Assembly: GCA_001899805.1 (NCBI GenBank)
Contig: MKWP01000007.1
Coordinates: 1-64,000 of the forward strand
Length of the DNA stretch: 64,000 nt
Origin: Lysobacterales bacterium 66-474
GTDB lineage: Bacteria > Pseudomonadota > Gammaproteobacteria > Xanthomonadales > Rhodanobacteraceae
Direction: 5' to 3'
Shown: positions 8,720 to 16,570 of the stretch, in pieces
How positions within the stretch are numbered: position 1 is the stretch's first letter
Layout: each line of letters begins with the position of its first letter
Program-made: the position numbers and the translations under genes
The notes under the pieces: generated by a model
Seen by the model: only the letters and a program-made list of their open reading frames with translations
What the model was told of the DNA's origin: nothing
Database searches by the model: none

Positions 8720-9589
8720 ATGAACCCCACTCCGCGCCGCGTCGAACACCGCCAGACCGACAAGGGCTACATCCCGGTTTACGCCACCGGCGTGGTCGAG
8801 CAGCCGTGGGACACCTACACCCGCACCGACCACGAAGTCTGGGCCACCCTGTTCCGCCGCCAGCGCGAAGTGTTGCGCGGCCGCGCCTGCAACGAATTCC
8901 TCGAAAACCAGGAGCGCTTTCGCATGTCGGCCGATGCGATCCCGAAGTTCGAGGATCTGAACCGCGTGCTCAAGGCCGGCACCGACTGGGAAATCGTCGG
9001 CGTCGAAGGGCTGCTTCCCGACGACATCTTTTTCGACCACCTCGCCAACCGCCGCTTCCCGGTGAGCTGGTGGATCCGCAAACCCGAACAGCTCGATTAC
9101 CTGTCCGAGCCCGACCTGTTCCACGACCTGTTCGGCCATGTGCCGATGCTGCTGAATCCGGTGTTCGCCGACTACGTGCAGGCCTACGGCCGCGGCGGCG
9201 TCAAGGCGCACAAACTGGGCGCGGACGCACTCACCAACCTCACCCGGCTGTACTGGTACACCGTCGAGTTCGGGCTCATCGCCACGCCCGACGGCGTGCG
9301 CATCTACGGTTCCGGCATCGTCAGCTCCAAGGGCGAATCGATCTACTGCCTCGAATCGGATGCGCCCAACCGCATCGGCTTCGACCTCGAACGCATCATG
9401 CGCACGCAATACAAGATCGACACCTACCAGCGCAGCTACTTCGTGATCGACAGCTTCGAGCAGTTGATGGACGCGACCCGGCCCGACTTCACCCCGATCT
9501 ACGCGCGCCTCGAGGACCAGCCCGCGATCCCCGCCTTCGAACTGCAGCCCGGCGACCGCGTGGTCCATCGCGGGACAGGCGAGGGGTGA
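8720..9589 (+). CDS. phhA: phenylalanine 4-monooxygenase
   Basis: This 289-residue enzyme converts phenylalanine to tyrosine with tetrahydropterin and non-haem iron. The iron site is visible as the two histidines in LFHDLFGHVPML and the glutamate in WYTVEFGL; GSGIVSSKGE and the C-terminal SYFVIDSFEQL also match bacterial PhhA. The start is the ATG at 8720, six bases after GAGGAA. It is transcribed alone, divergent from the acyltransferase. Pterin genes (pteridine reductase, folB, folK) lie 33 kb away in this window, but a pterin carbinolamine dehydratase is not present. Confidence 0.95.
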   Translation: MNPTPRRVEHRQTDKGYIPVYATGVVEQPWDTYTRTDHEVWATLFRRQREVLRGRACNEFLENQERFRMSADAIPKFEDLNRVLKAGTDWEIVGVEGLLPDDIFFDHLANRRFPVSWWIRKPEQLDYLSEPDLFHDLFGHVPMLLNPVFADYVQAYGRGGVKAHKLGADALTNLTRLYWYTVEFGLIATPDGVRIYGSGIVSSKGESIYCLESDAPNRIGFDLERIMRTQYKIDTYQRSYFVIDSFEQLMDATRPDFTPIYARLEDQPAIPAFELQPGDRVVHRGTGEG

Positions 9590-9656
9590 TGACAGACGCG
9601 CGGAGCCGGGACTGTTTCGGTTTATGCGTGTACATCGGCGACGCGGGTCTTCGATC

Positions 9657-9842
9657 TCGTCATTCCAGCGATTTGCTCGTCATTCCGGGGCCGCCACGGC
9701 TCTTTGCGGCGGAACCCGGAATCAGTATCACTACGCGCGCAACCTTCCAGACCGATTCCGGATTCGGGCCTGCGGCCCGCTCCGGAATGACAATGCAATT
9801 AGCTGAGGTTCGTCGCTAATTAGGTCGCCGGAATGACGAGCA
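9657..9842. repeat. intergenic GTCATTCCGG-type palindromic repeat cluster
   Basis: The 267-bp spacer after phhA holds repeated inverted units of the TCGTCATTCCGG / CCGGAATGACGA kind (copies near 9657, 9679 and 9790, and ending at 9842), with inner stems such as CGGGCCTGCGGCCCG. Related units occur inside the groESL operon (34816-34886) and at 27510-27560. This is a widespread REP-like family in proteobacteria. It may serve as a transcription terminator between the convergent phhA and dehydrogenase genes. Confidence 0.7.
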
Positions 9843-9856
9843 AAACCAGAGGCGCC

Positions 9857-11032
9857 CTACGGCCACACCTTGTGCGCGGGGTCGAACTCGACGGTGACGC
9901 GTTGCCGCGCGCGCACGCCGAAGCCGCACACGGCCAGCGGGCCTTCGGCCATCGGTTCCAGGCCGAAGGCCTGCTCGATCCCGACTTCGTTGATCGCGGC
10001 GGTGATGAACGCGCCGAGGTTCAACTCGGTGGCGGCGAGGTACACCGCCTGCGACAGGTGCCCGGCATCCAGGATCACCGCGCGATACGCCTTGGCGTGG
10101 TTGCGGTATTTCCAGAAATTGCGCTCGAAGCGCGACACCAGCGCGATCTGCAGCGGCGCCCCGGCGTAGTACGCCTGCGCTGCGACGAAACGGCGCGCCA
10201 GCGACGCGGCGGTTTCCGCATCCAGTTCGCGCAACGGTTCCAGCGCGTGCGCGACCGGGTGGTAGTGATACAACCCCGCCGGCACGCCCTCGACCCGCTG
10301 CACCAGAAGATAGGCTTCGGTCGCGTGCAGGCCGCCCGCCGACGGCACGCCCTTCTTCAGCAGTTGCACGCCGGGCGCGTAATCGCTGACCGCACGCGCA
10401 CCGAAGGCGCGATACAGCACCGCGGAAAACGCATCGAACGACAACGGCGCGGGATCGTAATTGCGGCAGGTGACGCGCCGGTCCATCAAGGCATCCAGCG
10501 GCGACGGCGAGGGTTTCTCCAACGGCAAGCGCGAGGACGCCGACGCGCGTTCGGGCACCACCGGCAACGCCGGACCCAGGCGTTCCAGCATCGTTTGCGA
10601 GCTGGCTTCGGCAAACAATTGCTCGATCGCTTCCGAGTCAACATCTCGCCAGCGGGTGTGGCGATGCGCGATGGCGGACAATCCGCGCCAATGCACCGCG
10701 CGCACGGCTTCGTCGGCTTGCTCGAACCGCCGCGACGATTCCTCCGCCGGTTCCTGCGCGATCAACAAACCCTTCGCCAGCAATGCTTCGAGCACCGCGC
10801 GCGGATGCCGCTGCGACAGTTCATCCAGCGATTGCCAATGGCTCGGCGACAACGCGCCAAGCGCGGCAATTTCGGCCGCATCCACTGGAATCTCTTCATC
10901 GCAATGCGCGGCCAGTGCCAGCCAGCCGAGCCGTTCGCGCACGCCGGTTTCGCCCAGCGCGAGTTCGGCAAGATCGAAGTCGATGGATTCGCGTGGCTCG
11001 ATGAATACCGCCGCGCAGCGGCGCACTTGCAT
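9857..11032 (-). CDS. SagB-like flavin dehydrogenase, putative peptide maturation
   Basis: A 391-residue protein. The N-terminal ~170 residues are family-specific; residues about 180-385 are an FMN-dependent nitroreductase fold of the SagB/ThcOx kind. Visible signatures are RRVTCRNYDPAPLSFDAF, GVPSAGGLHATEAYLLVQ, GLYHYHPVAHALE and AVILDAGHLSQAVYLAATEL. SagB-type enzymes oxidise azoline rings or other groups on ribosomal peptides, but no YcaO cyclodehydratase is present here, so azole formation is not implied. It is preceded by GAGG, diverges from the precursor-like gene across 91 bp, and matches the family I recall as putative peptide maturation dehydrogenase (TIGR04511). The chemistry is unknown. 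Confidence 0.85.
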   Translation of the reverse strand: MQVRRCAAVFIEPRESIDFDLAELALGETGVRERLGWLALAAHCDEEIPVDAAEIAALGALSPSHWQSLDELSQRHPRAVLEALLAKGLLIAQEPAEESSRRFEQADEAVRAVHWRGLSAIAHRHTRWRDVDSEAIEQLFAEASSQTMLERLGPALPVVPERASASSRLPLEKPSPSPLDALMDRRVTCRNYDPAPLSFDAFSAVLYRAFGARAVSDYAPGVQLLKKGVPSAGGLHATEAYLLVQRVEGVPAGLYHYHPVAHALEPLRELDAETAASLARRFVAAQAYYAGAPLQIALVSRFERNFWKYRNHAKAYRAVILDAGHLSQAVYLAATELNLGAFITAAINEVGIEQAFGLEPMAEGPLAVCGFGVRARQRVTVEFDPAHKVWP

Positions 11033-11123
11033 GAAACCTCATTTCCTACTCTACTTGCGCCGCCATAGATGGCGCGATTCCTGCATTGTGCCATCCATCG
11101 CCAGTATTTCGGGGGGAATCATC
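11033..11123. promoter_or_regulatory. divergent promoter region of the RiPP-like locus
   Basis: This 91-bp spacer lies between the start codons of the dehydrogenase (minus) and the precursor peptide (plus). It holds overlapping inverted repeats: GCGC/GCGC arms around CGCCATAGATG, and GATGGC (11068-11073) with GCCATC (11090-11095). A strong GGGGGG-rich ribosome site (11111-11116) precedes the peptide gene. Shared operators could control both directions together. No consensus promoter was recognised. Confidence 0.4.
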
Positions 11124-11414
11124 ATGGCCGATTCGAAGTTGTCGCGCGAACACTCGCTGGCGCTGTTGCACAAACTTGCCACCGACGACGGCTTCCGCAG
11201 CCGCTACGAGCAGAAGCCCGCCGCCGCCCTGGCCGAACTGGGCGTACCGCACGAAACCATTGTGAACCTCAAGGCATCGTGCTTGGCGGCTCAGACCTTG
11301 GCCAACAAGGAACACTTCCGGGCTTCACATGCGCAATTGACGACCGCAGCAGCCGATGAATGCCTAGCAATGAACTGGCCATCTCTAAAGATGGATCTCG
11401 GCTCCGGCAATTAG
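11124..11414 (+). CDS. putative modified peptide precursor (NHLP-like leader)
   Basis: A 96-residue small protein. The N-terminal ~50 residues look like a nitrile-hydratase/Nif11-style leader: helical, with LALLHKLATDDGFRSRYE, then PAAALAELGVPHETIVNL. The C-terminal half holds only two cysteines (C53, C80), Ser/Thr-rich runs and a final segment ECLAMNWPSLKMDLGSGN that could be the core. It resembles the small family I recall as putative modified peptide (TIGR04509), always found with the dehydrogenase and cyclase-like genes flanking it here. The start is fixed by GGGGGGAA. Its TAG stop overlaps the convergent cyclase gene's TAA. GC content falls towards the 3' end. Confidence 0.82.
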   Translation: MADSKLSREHSLALLHKLATDDGFRSRYEQKPAAALAELGVPHETIVNLKASCLAAQTLANKEHFRASHAQLTTAAADECLAMNWPSLKMDLGSGN

Positions 11415-14077
11415 TGCAGTTCCTTGAGCGATTCCAGTCCGCGCAAGCGGGGCGCCACCCAAGTCAACTTGTCCGCTTGAGGCCACGCACTTAAAAACGC
11501 AGCGAGCGAGTTTTGGGTGTTCGACTTGTTTCCCAGAGCATTCGACAATTCCGCCGCGCGCAACAGCGCCAAATCCGACTCCGCAACATTGAAGGGTTCC
11601 AGCATGAACTGCATGTTGATCTCGCCATAAGCACGCCCACGATGGGTCGACAGCCAGCGGGCTTCGGTCAGCGCGGCAGTCTGATCGTGGGCGTCCGCAT
11701 AGGCGCCCATCAGGGCGACGTGGGTGATGTACAACTCGCTGCCATTCACCAGTGGCTTCAAGGTTGCCAGCGCATCTTCCGGCTTGCCGGATGCGCGGTC
11801 GATTTCTGCCTGAGCTACCGCAAGCAAGTTATCCAGGATCGGCATGTCGGCATCAGACGCGGGGCCGGCGATGGCAAGTGCATGCTTGGCGACGGCGACA
11901 TCACCCGCGTGCGCGGCGAGATAGGCTGCCAGCGCGACGTGAAATCTCAATTCATGCCGATCGACAGGATTGGCCTTCGCAAGCATTCTTTCTGCACTAG
12001 CCAGATAGTCCTTGAGCGCTGCCACCTGAGCCACAGCAGCCGTTCCGTCCAGCGCATTCAAGCTCAGCGCCATGCCTGCGTAACGACTCGCGATGTGCGG
12101 TCCCAGCGAGTCGGCTTTCGTGCGTGTTGCCGAAAGTAATTTTCCCGCGCGCAGCCAATCGCCTTGGTCGACTGCCATCGCGATCGGGAAAGCACTATTG
12201 ATGATGTCGTAGCTGCCATAGCCGGACGCTCTGCCCTTGGCCAATAAAGCTAACGCTTCCTTGAATTTGCGCTGGGCAGCGTAGACGCTTGCGTAAAAAG
12301 TATTCTGAAAGTGCGATCCCTCATGTATTGACGTAGAGAAAGCCTGCTCTGCATCCTTGTACTTGCCTGCCTCAAGATGAACCACGCCAAGCAGGTAGCT
12401 GCTCATTACACGATGAGGATTCTTGTTTGATAACGATTGCTTGAGGTAAGAAATCGCTTCTTCGTAGCGGTTGGCATAATTATCCAGTGCATAGGCATAA
12501 TCACTCGGGCCCGAGAAATAATCAGGGTACACGGTGGCCAGCAGCTTCCACTTGTCCAGCGATTTGCCCGGTTCGACGAAACTTGCCGCAAATGCATCCG
12601 CGTACAGAGCATCGCGGGGAGACAAGCGCGAACGGTCAGCCTGCGCTGCATGAATTTGCTCGAGAGCCTTCGCGGGTTGATCGTTCCCGCTGAGGATTTT
12701 TGCGAGTTCGATACGCGCCAGCGCAAAATGCGGATCGATTCGCAATGCCTCGTTGAAATATGCCTCGGCACTTTTCAGATCGGCATGGTTGTAGGCGCCT
12801 TCACCCAACGAATACGCCTTCAACGCGTTCAAATCCGGCGTCGCCACCTGCGCCAACGGCATCGACTGTTTGCTGACCATCGCCAGCGCCTCGCCCAGCT
12901 TGCCGCGCAACTGCTTGCTGACGCTGTCCAGCGAGGGCAGCACGGATTGTGCGCCGAGGCCGTCGGCGGTCACCGAATACACCGTGGCCTGGGTGTTGGG
13001 GTCGATCACTTCCGCGGTGACGCGCACGCGGCCGCCGACGTCGGCGACGGTGGGCAGGATCAGGGCGCGCGCGCCTTCGCGCAGCGCGACCTGTGAGCCG
13101 ATGACGCGGGTGACGTCGGTCTTGTCGGGGTTCAACTCCATGCGTTGCAGGGTCTGCTGCACCGACAGTTGCGGCAGCACGTTGACGTACTGCGACTGTT
13201 CCAGGCTGATGCGCAGGGCGGAATCGACCGACTGGTCGTACAGCTTGTCGCCGGTGAGGTTGTGCAGGTTGCCCACCACCACCCAGTCGCGCGCGCCGAA
13301 CGCCAGCGTGGGCGGGCTTTGCACCAGGAACCACGTGGTGACGCCGACGGCGATCAGCAGCATCGCGGCTTCGGCGGCAAGGGTGAGCGGGCGCCGCCAC
13401 CACGGCAGGATGCGCCGGGCGGTGCGCATCGATTTCGGCGCGTGCAGCGGCGCCACGTCGTCCTCGCCCGCCTCGACCACTTCGATGGGATCGGGCAGGC
13501 CCTTGAAGCGATACTTGCCGTGGGTCTTCCAGTGCACGTGCTCGGTGGCCTGCGCACCCAGCTCGCCCTCGGCGCGATGCGCGATGTAGGCGGCGGCGGA
13601 CGACATCAATATCTGTTGCGGCTTGGCCAGTTGCGCGAGGCGGGCGGCCACGGGTTTCACCAGGCCTTCCACCTCGATGGGCTTGGCGCCGCGCGCGACG
13701 TCCTCGGGCGCGTTTTCCCAGACCACCACGTCGCCCATGTGGATGCCGACCCGCGCGCGCACCACCACGCCTTCGGCGGCGGACATGTGCTTGAGGCCAC
13801 GCTGGTAATCCAGCGCGAACGCGGCGGCCTGGATGGGCCGTTCGAACATCAAGAGAAACCCGTCGGTCTTGTCGATCTCGCGGCCGCGGTGCCGTTCCAC
13901 CAGCGCGCGCGCGAGGCGGTCGTGCTTGCGGATGATGTTGGCGGCGTTCTGGTCGCCCATGCGCTCGACCAGCGCGGTGGAATCGGCAATGTCGCACACC
14001 ACCAGCGTGCGCAGTTGCGGGGTGGCCATGCGGCCGGGGCCGGGATGGGTCTCGAGCTGGTGGATTTCGGCGGTCAT
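11411..14077 (-). CDS. class III nucleotide-cyclase/TPR protein, putative peptide-modification cyclase
   Basis: An 888-residue protein. Residues ~20-205 form a class III adenylate/guanylate cyclase homology domain (VVCDIADST with metal Asp29, KTDGF with Asp72, RVGIHMGDVV, Arg146 in AARL). One membrane helix follows at ~231-252, then a TolB/FlgO-like region and a long TPR-type helical domain to the end. The residue aligned with the transition-state Asn of active cyclases appears to be Pro142, so cyclase activity is uncertain. It matches what I recall as putative peptide modification system cyclase (TIGR04510). The start at 14077 has GGAG eight bases upstream. The TPR half (11.4-12.8 kb) is clearly poorer in GC than the cyclase half. 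Confidence 0.85.
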   Translation of the reverse strand: MTAEIHQLETHPGPGRMATPQLRTLVVCDIADSTALVERMGDQNAANIIRKHDRLARALVERHRGREIDKTDGFLLMFERPIQAAAFALDYQRGLKHMSAAEGVVVRARVGIHMGDVVVWENAPEDVARGAKPIEVEGLVKPVAARLAQLAKPQQILMSSAAAYIAHRAEGELGAQATEHVHWKTHGKYRFKGLPDPIEVVEAGEDDVAPLHAPKSMRTARRILPWWRRPLTLAAEAAMLLIAVGVTTWFLVQSPPTLAFGARDWVVVGNLHNLTGDKLYDQSVDSALRISLEQSQYVNVLPQLSVQQTLQRMELNPDKTDVTRVIGSQVALREGARALILPTVADVGGRVRVTAEVIDPNTQATVYSVTADGLGAQSVLPSLDSVSKQLRGKLGEALAMVSKQSMPLAQVATPDLNALKAYSLGEGAYNHADLKSAEAYFNEALRIDPHFALARIELAKILSGNDQPAKALEQIHAAQADRSRLSPRDALYADAFAASFVEPGKSLDKWKLLATVYPDYFSGPSDYAYALDNYANRYEEAISYLKQSLSNKNPHRVMSSYLLGVVHLEAGKYKDAEQAFSTSIHEGSHFQNTFYASVYAAQRKFKEALALLAKGRASGYGSYDIINSAFPIAMAVDQGDWLRAGKLLSATRTKADSLGPHIASRYAGMALSLNALDGTAAVAQVAALKDYLASAERMLAKANPVDRHELRFHVALAAYLAAHAGDVAVAKHALAIAGPASDADMPILDNLLAVAQAEIDRASGKPEDALATLKPLVNGSELYITHVALMGAYADAHDQTAALTEARWLSTHRGRAYGEINMQFMLEPFNVAESDLALLRAAELSNALGNKSNTQNSLAAFLSAWPQADKLTWVAPRLRGLESLKELH

Positions 14078-14089
14078 GGTTACAACTCC

Positions 14090-14172
14090 GTTCGCGCTGA
14101 GCGTAGTGAGCGCAGCGAACGGAGTCGAAGCGTCCTTCGACTTCGGCCCTGCGGGCCTACGCTCAGGATGAA
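14090..14172. repeat. intergenic CTGAGCGTAG-type palindromic repeat
   Basis: In the spacer between the GGDEF and cyclase genes, arms CTGAGCGTAG (14097-14106) and CTACGCTCAG (14157-14166) are perfectly complementary. They enclose two further stems (GTCGAAG/CTTCGAC and GGCCC/GGGCC). This is a copy of a dispersed family common in Xanthomonadales and some other proteobacteria. It lies just upstream of the cyclase ribosome site, so it would be in the 5' leader of any transcript reading through from the GGDEF gene. Confidence 0.7.
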
Positions 14173-14200
14173 CGGTTTCCACCGTTCGTCCCAAGGAAAA

Positions 14201-15265
14201 TCAACTCATCACGTGCGCGCCGTCGCCGCCGGAGCCTTTCACGTGGTACAGCGCACAATCGGCCTCGCTGTACCACACCGACCATTCGCCGTCGTCGCGG
14301 CACAGGCCGCCGCCGATGCTGACCGACACCACGAGCTGCGCCGCGGTCTGCGGGAAACGCAACTGGCGCACGCCCTCGGTGATGCGCAGCGCGCGCTCGG
14401 TCAGCTCCTGCTGGTCCTGGACCTGGGTCAGCAACGCGAATTCGTCGCCGCCCAGCCGGCACGGCAGGTCGGTGACGCCCGCGGCATCCTGGATTTCCGC
14501 GCCGATCGCATGCAGCACCTCGTCGCCCACCAGGTGCCCGTACTGGTCGTTGATCTGCTTGAAGTGATCGATGTCGATCAGCAGCAGGCCGATGTGGCGG
14601 CGGCGGTCGCGGATCTCGGCGGCGCCCTCGAGGTACTGGTACAGCCCGCGCCGGTTGCACAGGCCGGTCAAGTCGTCGGTGCAGACCTGGCGGCGCGCCA
14701 GCTGCAGCTGGTCGCGGGTCTGGCGCAGCGAATCCAGCGTCTGCATCAGGTCTTCGTTGCGGCGCTTGTAGTTGGCGATCAACTGCTGTTCGCTGGCCAC
14801 GAGGTAGGTGAAGGAGCGCAACATGAACTGCGCGATGGCCAGCGGATCGCGCCGCATCAGGCCTTCGAAGGCCTCGGGGTCGATCAGATACACCACGCTG
14901 GGCTCGGCTGCCAGCGCGCTGCCGGAACGCGCGTGCTGGCCCACGAACAGGGCCAGCTCGCCGAAGTATTCGCCGGGGCCGACCAGCTTGTCGGGCAGGT
15001 CGCCCGCGAATTCCAGCAGGATGCGGCCGGATTCGATCACGAACAGGCTGCGGCCGAATTCGCCGCGGCGGAACACGGCCCGCCCGGCGTCGAGTTCGAT
15101 GCGTTGGCCCACCCCGGCGAACAGTTCCATCTCGCGCGCCGACAACTGGCGCGGCAAGCGGCCCATGGCCGGCACGTTTTCCGATGAATCGGCGGAACCT
15201 TCCGCGACCCGCTGCGACTGAACGCTTGACACGACCGCCCCCCTTCCATGCCAGAGGTCGATCAT
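14201..15265 (-). CDS. cyclic-nucleotide-binding diguanylate cyclase (cNMP-GGDEF)
   Basis: This 354-residue cytoplasmic protein has an N-terminal CRP-like cyclic-nucleotide-binding domain with a phosphate-binding cassette GEYFGELALF ... HARSGSALA. A short coiled linker follows, then a GGDEF domain (LLLIDIDHFKQINDQYGH, CRLGGDEFALL). The active GGDEF motif is intact, while the inhibitory RxxD site five residues upstream is GVTD, so product feedback is probably lost. It should make c-di-GMP under control of a bound cyclic nucleotide. The ATG at 15265 has a weak site; a GTG at 15232, seven bases after GGAAGGGGGG, is an alternative. It lies directly upstream of the cyclase gene on the same strand. 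Confidence 0.88.
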   Translation of the reverse strand: MIDLWHGRGAVVSSVQSQRVAEGSADSSENVPAMGRLPRQLSAREMELFAGVGQRIELDAGRAVFRRGEFGRSLFVIESGRILLEFAGDLPDKLVGPGEYFGELALFVGQHARSGSALAAEPSVVYLIDPEAFEGLMRRDPLAIAQFMLRSFTYLVASEQQLIANYKRRNEDLMQTLDSLRQTRDQLQLARRQVCTDDLTGLCNRRGLYQYLEGAAEIRDRRRHIGLLLIDIDHFKQINDQYGHLVGDEVLHAIGAEIQDAAGVTDLPCRLGGDEFALLTQVQDQQELTERALRITEGVRQLRFPQTAAQLVVSVSIGGGLCRDDGEWSVWYSEADCALYHVKGSGGDGAHVMS

Positions 15266-15387
15266 ACTGCAGCCCCGCCCGGCCCGCAGGGCGGCGCGGC
15301 GCCCGGCATCGGCCCACCCCGGCCGGCTACGCTGGTACGCATCTTGCTTCGGGTTTGTCCGGGCCAATCCGAAGGGGAAACAAGAAC

Positions 15388-15957
15388 ATGAAGTTCCGTT
15401 TGCTGCTGCCCGCTGCACTGGCGTTGCTGTGCTGCGCGTGTGTCACCCATATCCGGCCGAACGTCGCCGCCAATCCGCCACCCGCGGAACCTTTCTCGCA
15501 CTTCCAGCATTTCATGCTGGAGCCCATCCAGGTATCGGATGAAGCCGCGCACGAGAAATCGGCCATAGGCAAGATTTCCATCTACATGCGTCAACGCGTC
15601 GGCACGACGCTCTCGGGGTGGGAAAACCGCAACCAGGATGGTCGCGTCCTGGACATCGAGCCGTACATCGTCCAGTTGAAGTACGTGAGCACCGGCGCAC
15701 GCATCTTCGCCGGCGATTTCGCAGGCAGTTCCGCGGTACTGATGCGGGTGAAGTTCACCGATGCCCAAACCGGCCGCGTGATCGCCGACCCGGAGTTCTA
15801 CCAGCGCGCTGCCGCGGAGGGCGGCACCTGGAGTTTCGGCGGCACCGACAAGGGCATGCTGGCGCGCATCGCCACGGTCGCGCAGCAATATCTCGACCGC
15901 AATTATGCCCAGGCCGTTGGCGGACCGACCGGGCTGGACGGGACCGAGCAAGACTGA
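15388..15957 (+). CDS. putative outer-membrane lipoprotein, unknown function
   Basis: A 189-residue exported protein. A basic start and hydrophobic core (LLLPAALALLCC) end in a lipobox-like LCCAC, followed by VTHIRPNVAANPPP. The mature part includes LEPIQVSDEAAHEKSA and MRVKFTDAQTGRVIADPEF, loosely reminiscent of DUF4410-type lipoproteins, but I would not assign it. The start is the ATG at 15388, after AAGGGGAAA. It is transcribed alone, divergent from the GGDEF gene. Confidence 0.8.
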   Translation: MKFRLLLPAALALLCCACVTHIRPNVAANPPPAEPFSHFQHFMLEPIQVSDEAAHEKSAIGKISIYMRQRVGTTLSGWENRNQDGRVLDIEPYIVQLKYVSTGARIFAGDFAGSSAVLMRVKFTDAQTGRVIADPEFYQRAAAEGGTWSFGGTDKGMLARIATVAQQYLDRNYAQAVGGPTGLDGTEQD

Positions 15958-15987
15958 AACGGGGTTGCCACGGATGCGCACCGCGCC

Positions 15988-16542
15988 TCACACGCCGCGG
16001 TGCTTTCCCTTGTAGGGGGCGTAGAAAGCGCGCAGCGCGGCGAGGTCGGCGTCCTTGTCGTCGGTGGGATGAAACAGCGGGCCGAGTCCGATCACCTTGC
16101 GCGGGTAATCGAAATAACCCGGCAGGATCGGCACGCCGGCCTGGCGCGCGATGTGCCAGAAACCCGATTTCCATTTGACGACGGCCTTGCGGGTGCCCTC
16201 GGGCTCGATGCCCAGCCACAGCCGTTCGCGCGCGCGGAAGCGTTCGACCATCTGGCCGACCACGTCGGCCGCCTCGCCGCGCGCGATCGGCACGCCGCCG
16301 AGTTTGCGCAGCAATCCGCCCAGCGGCCATCGGAACAGTTCGCGCTTGGCCATGAACGCGATGTCGGTGCCCAGCGCAATCTTGAACAGCAGGCCCCAGA
16401 TGCCGTCCCACCACGACGAATGCGGCGCAACGATCAGCACCAGTTTCGGCACGTCGGGCAATTCGCCCTCGAGACGCCAGCCACCCGCACGCACCACGGC
16501 GCGGAACGCATGACGCCACGCGCGATCCGGGAACTGCGGCAT
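15988..16542 (-). CDS. lysophospholipid acyltransferase family protein
   Basis: A 184-residue PlsC-superfamily acyltransferase with the catalytic HSSWWD (HX4D) motif in VAPHSSWWDG, MAKRELFRWPLGGLLRKLGG, the EPEGTR motif and a C-terminal LPGYFDYPRKVIGLG. It is shorter than housekeeping PlsC and lacks a clear N-terminal membrane helix. The ATG at 16542 gives the family N-terminus. The frame stays open upstream through the 60-bp tandem repeats, so an N-terminal extension of 20-residue repeats is formally possible but unlikely. The substrate is unknown. Confidence 0.83.
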   Translation of the reverse strand: MPQFPDRAWRHAFRAVVRAGGWRLEGELPDVPKLVLIVAPHSSWWDGIWGLLFKIALGTDIAFMAKRELFRWPLGGLLRKLGGVPIARGEAADVVGQMVERFRARERLWLGIEPEGTRKAVVKWKSGFWHIARQAGVPILPGYFDYPRKVIGLGPLFHPTDDKDADLAALRAFYAPYKGKHRGV

Positions 16543-16570
16543 CGACGGCGGCAGGCGCGCGGGCAGACCG

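Noticed and set aside
9857..14077. Calling the peptide locus a thiazole/oxazole (TOMM) cluster
   Set aside because: A SagB-like dehydrogenase alone is not enough: there is no YcaO or ocin-ThiF gene, and the peptide has only two cysteines.
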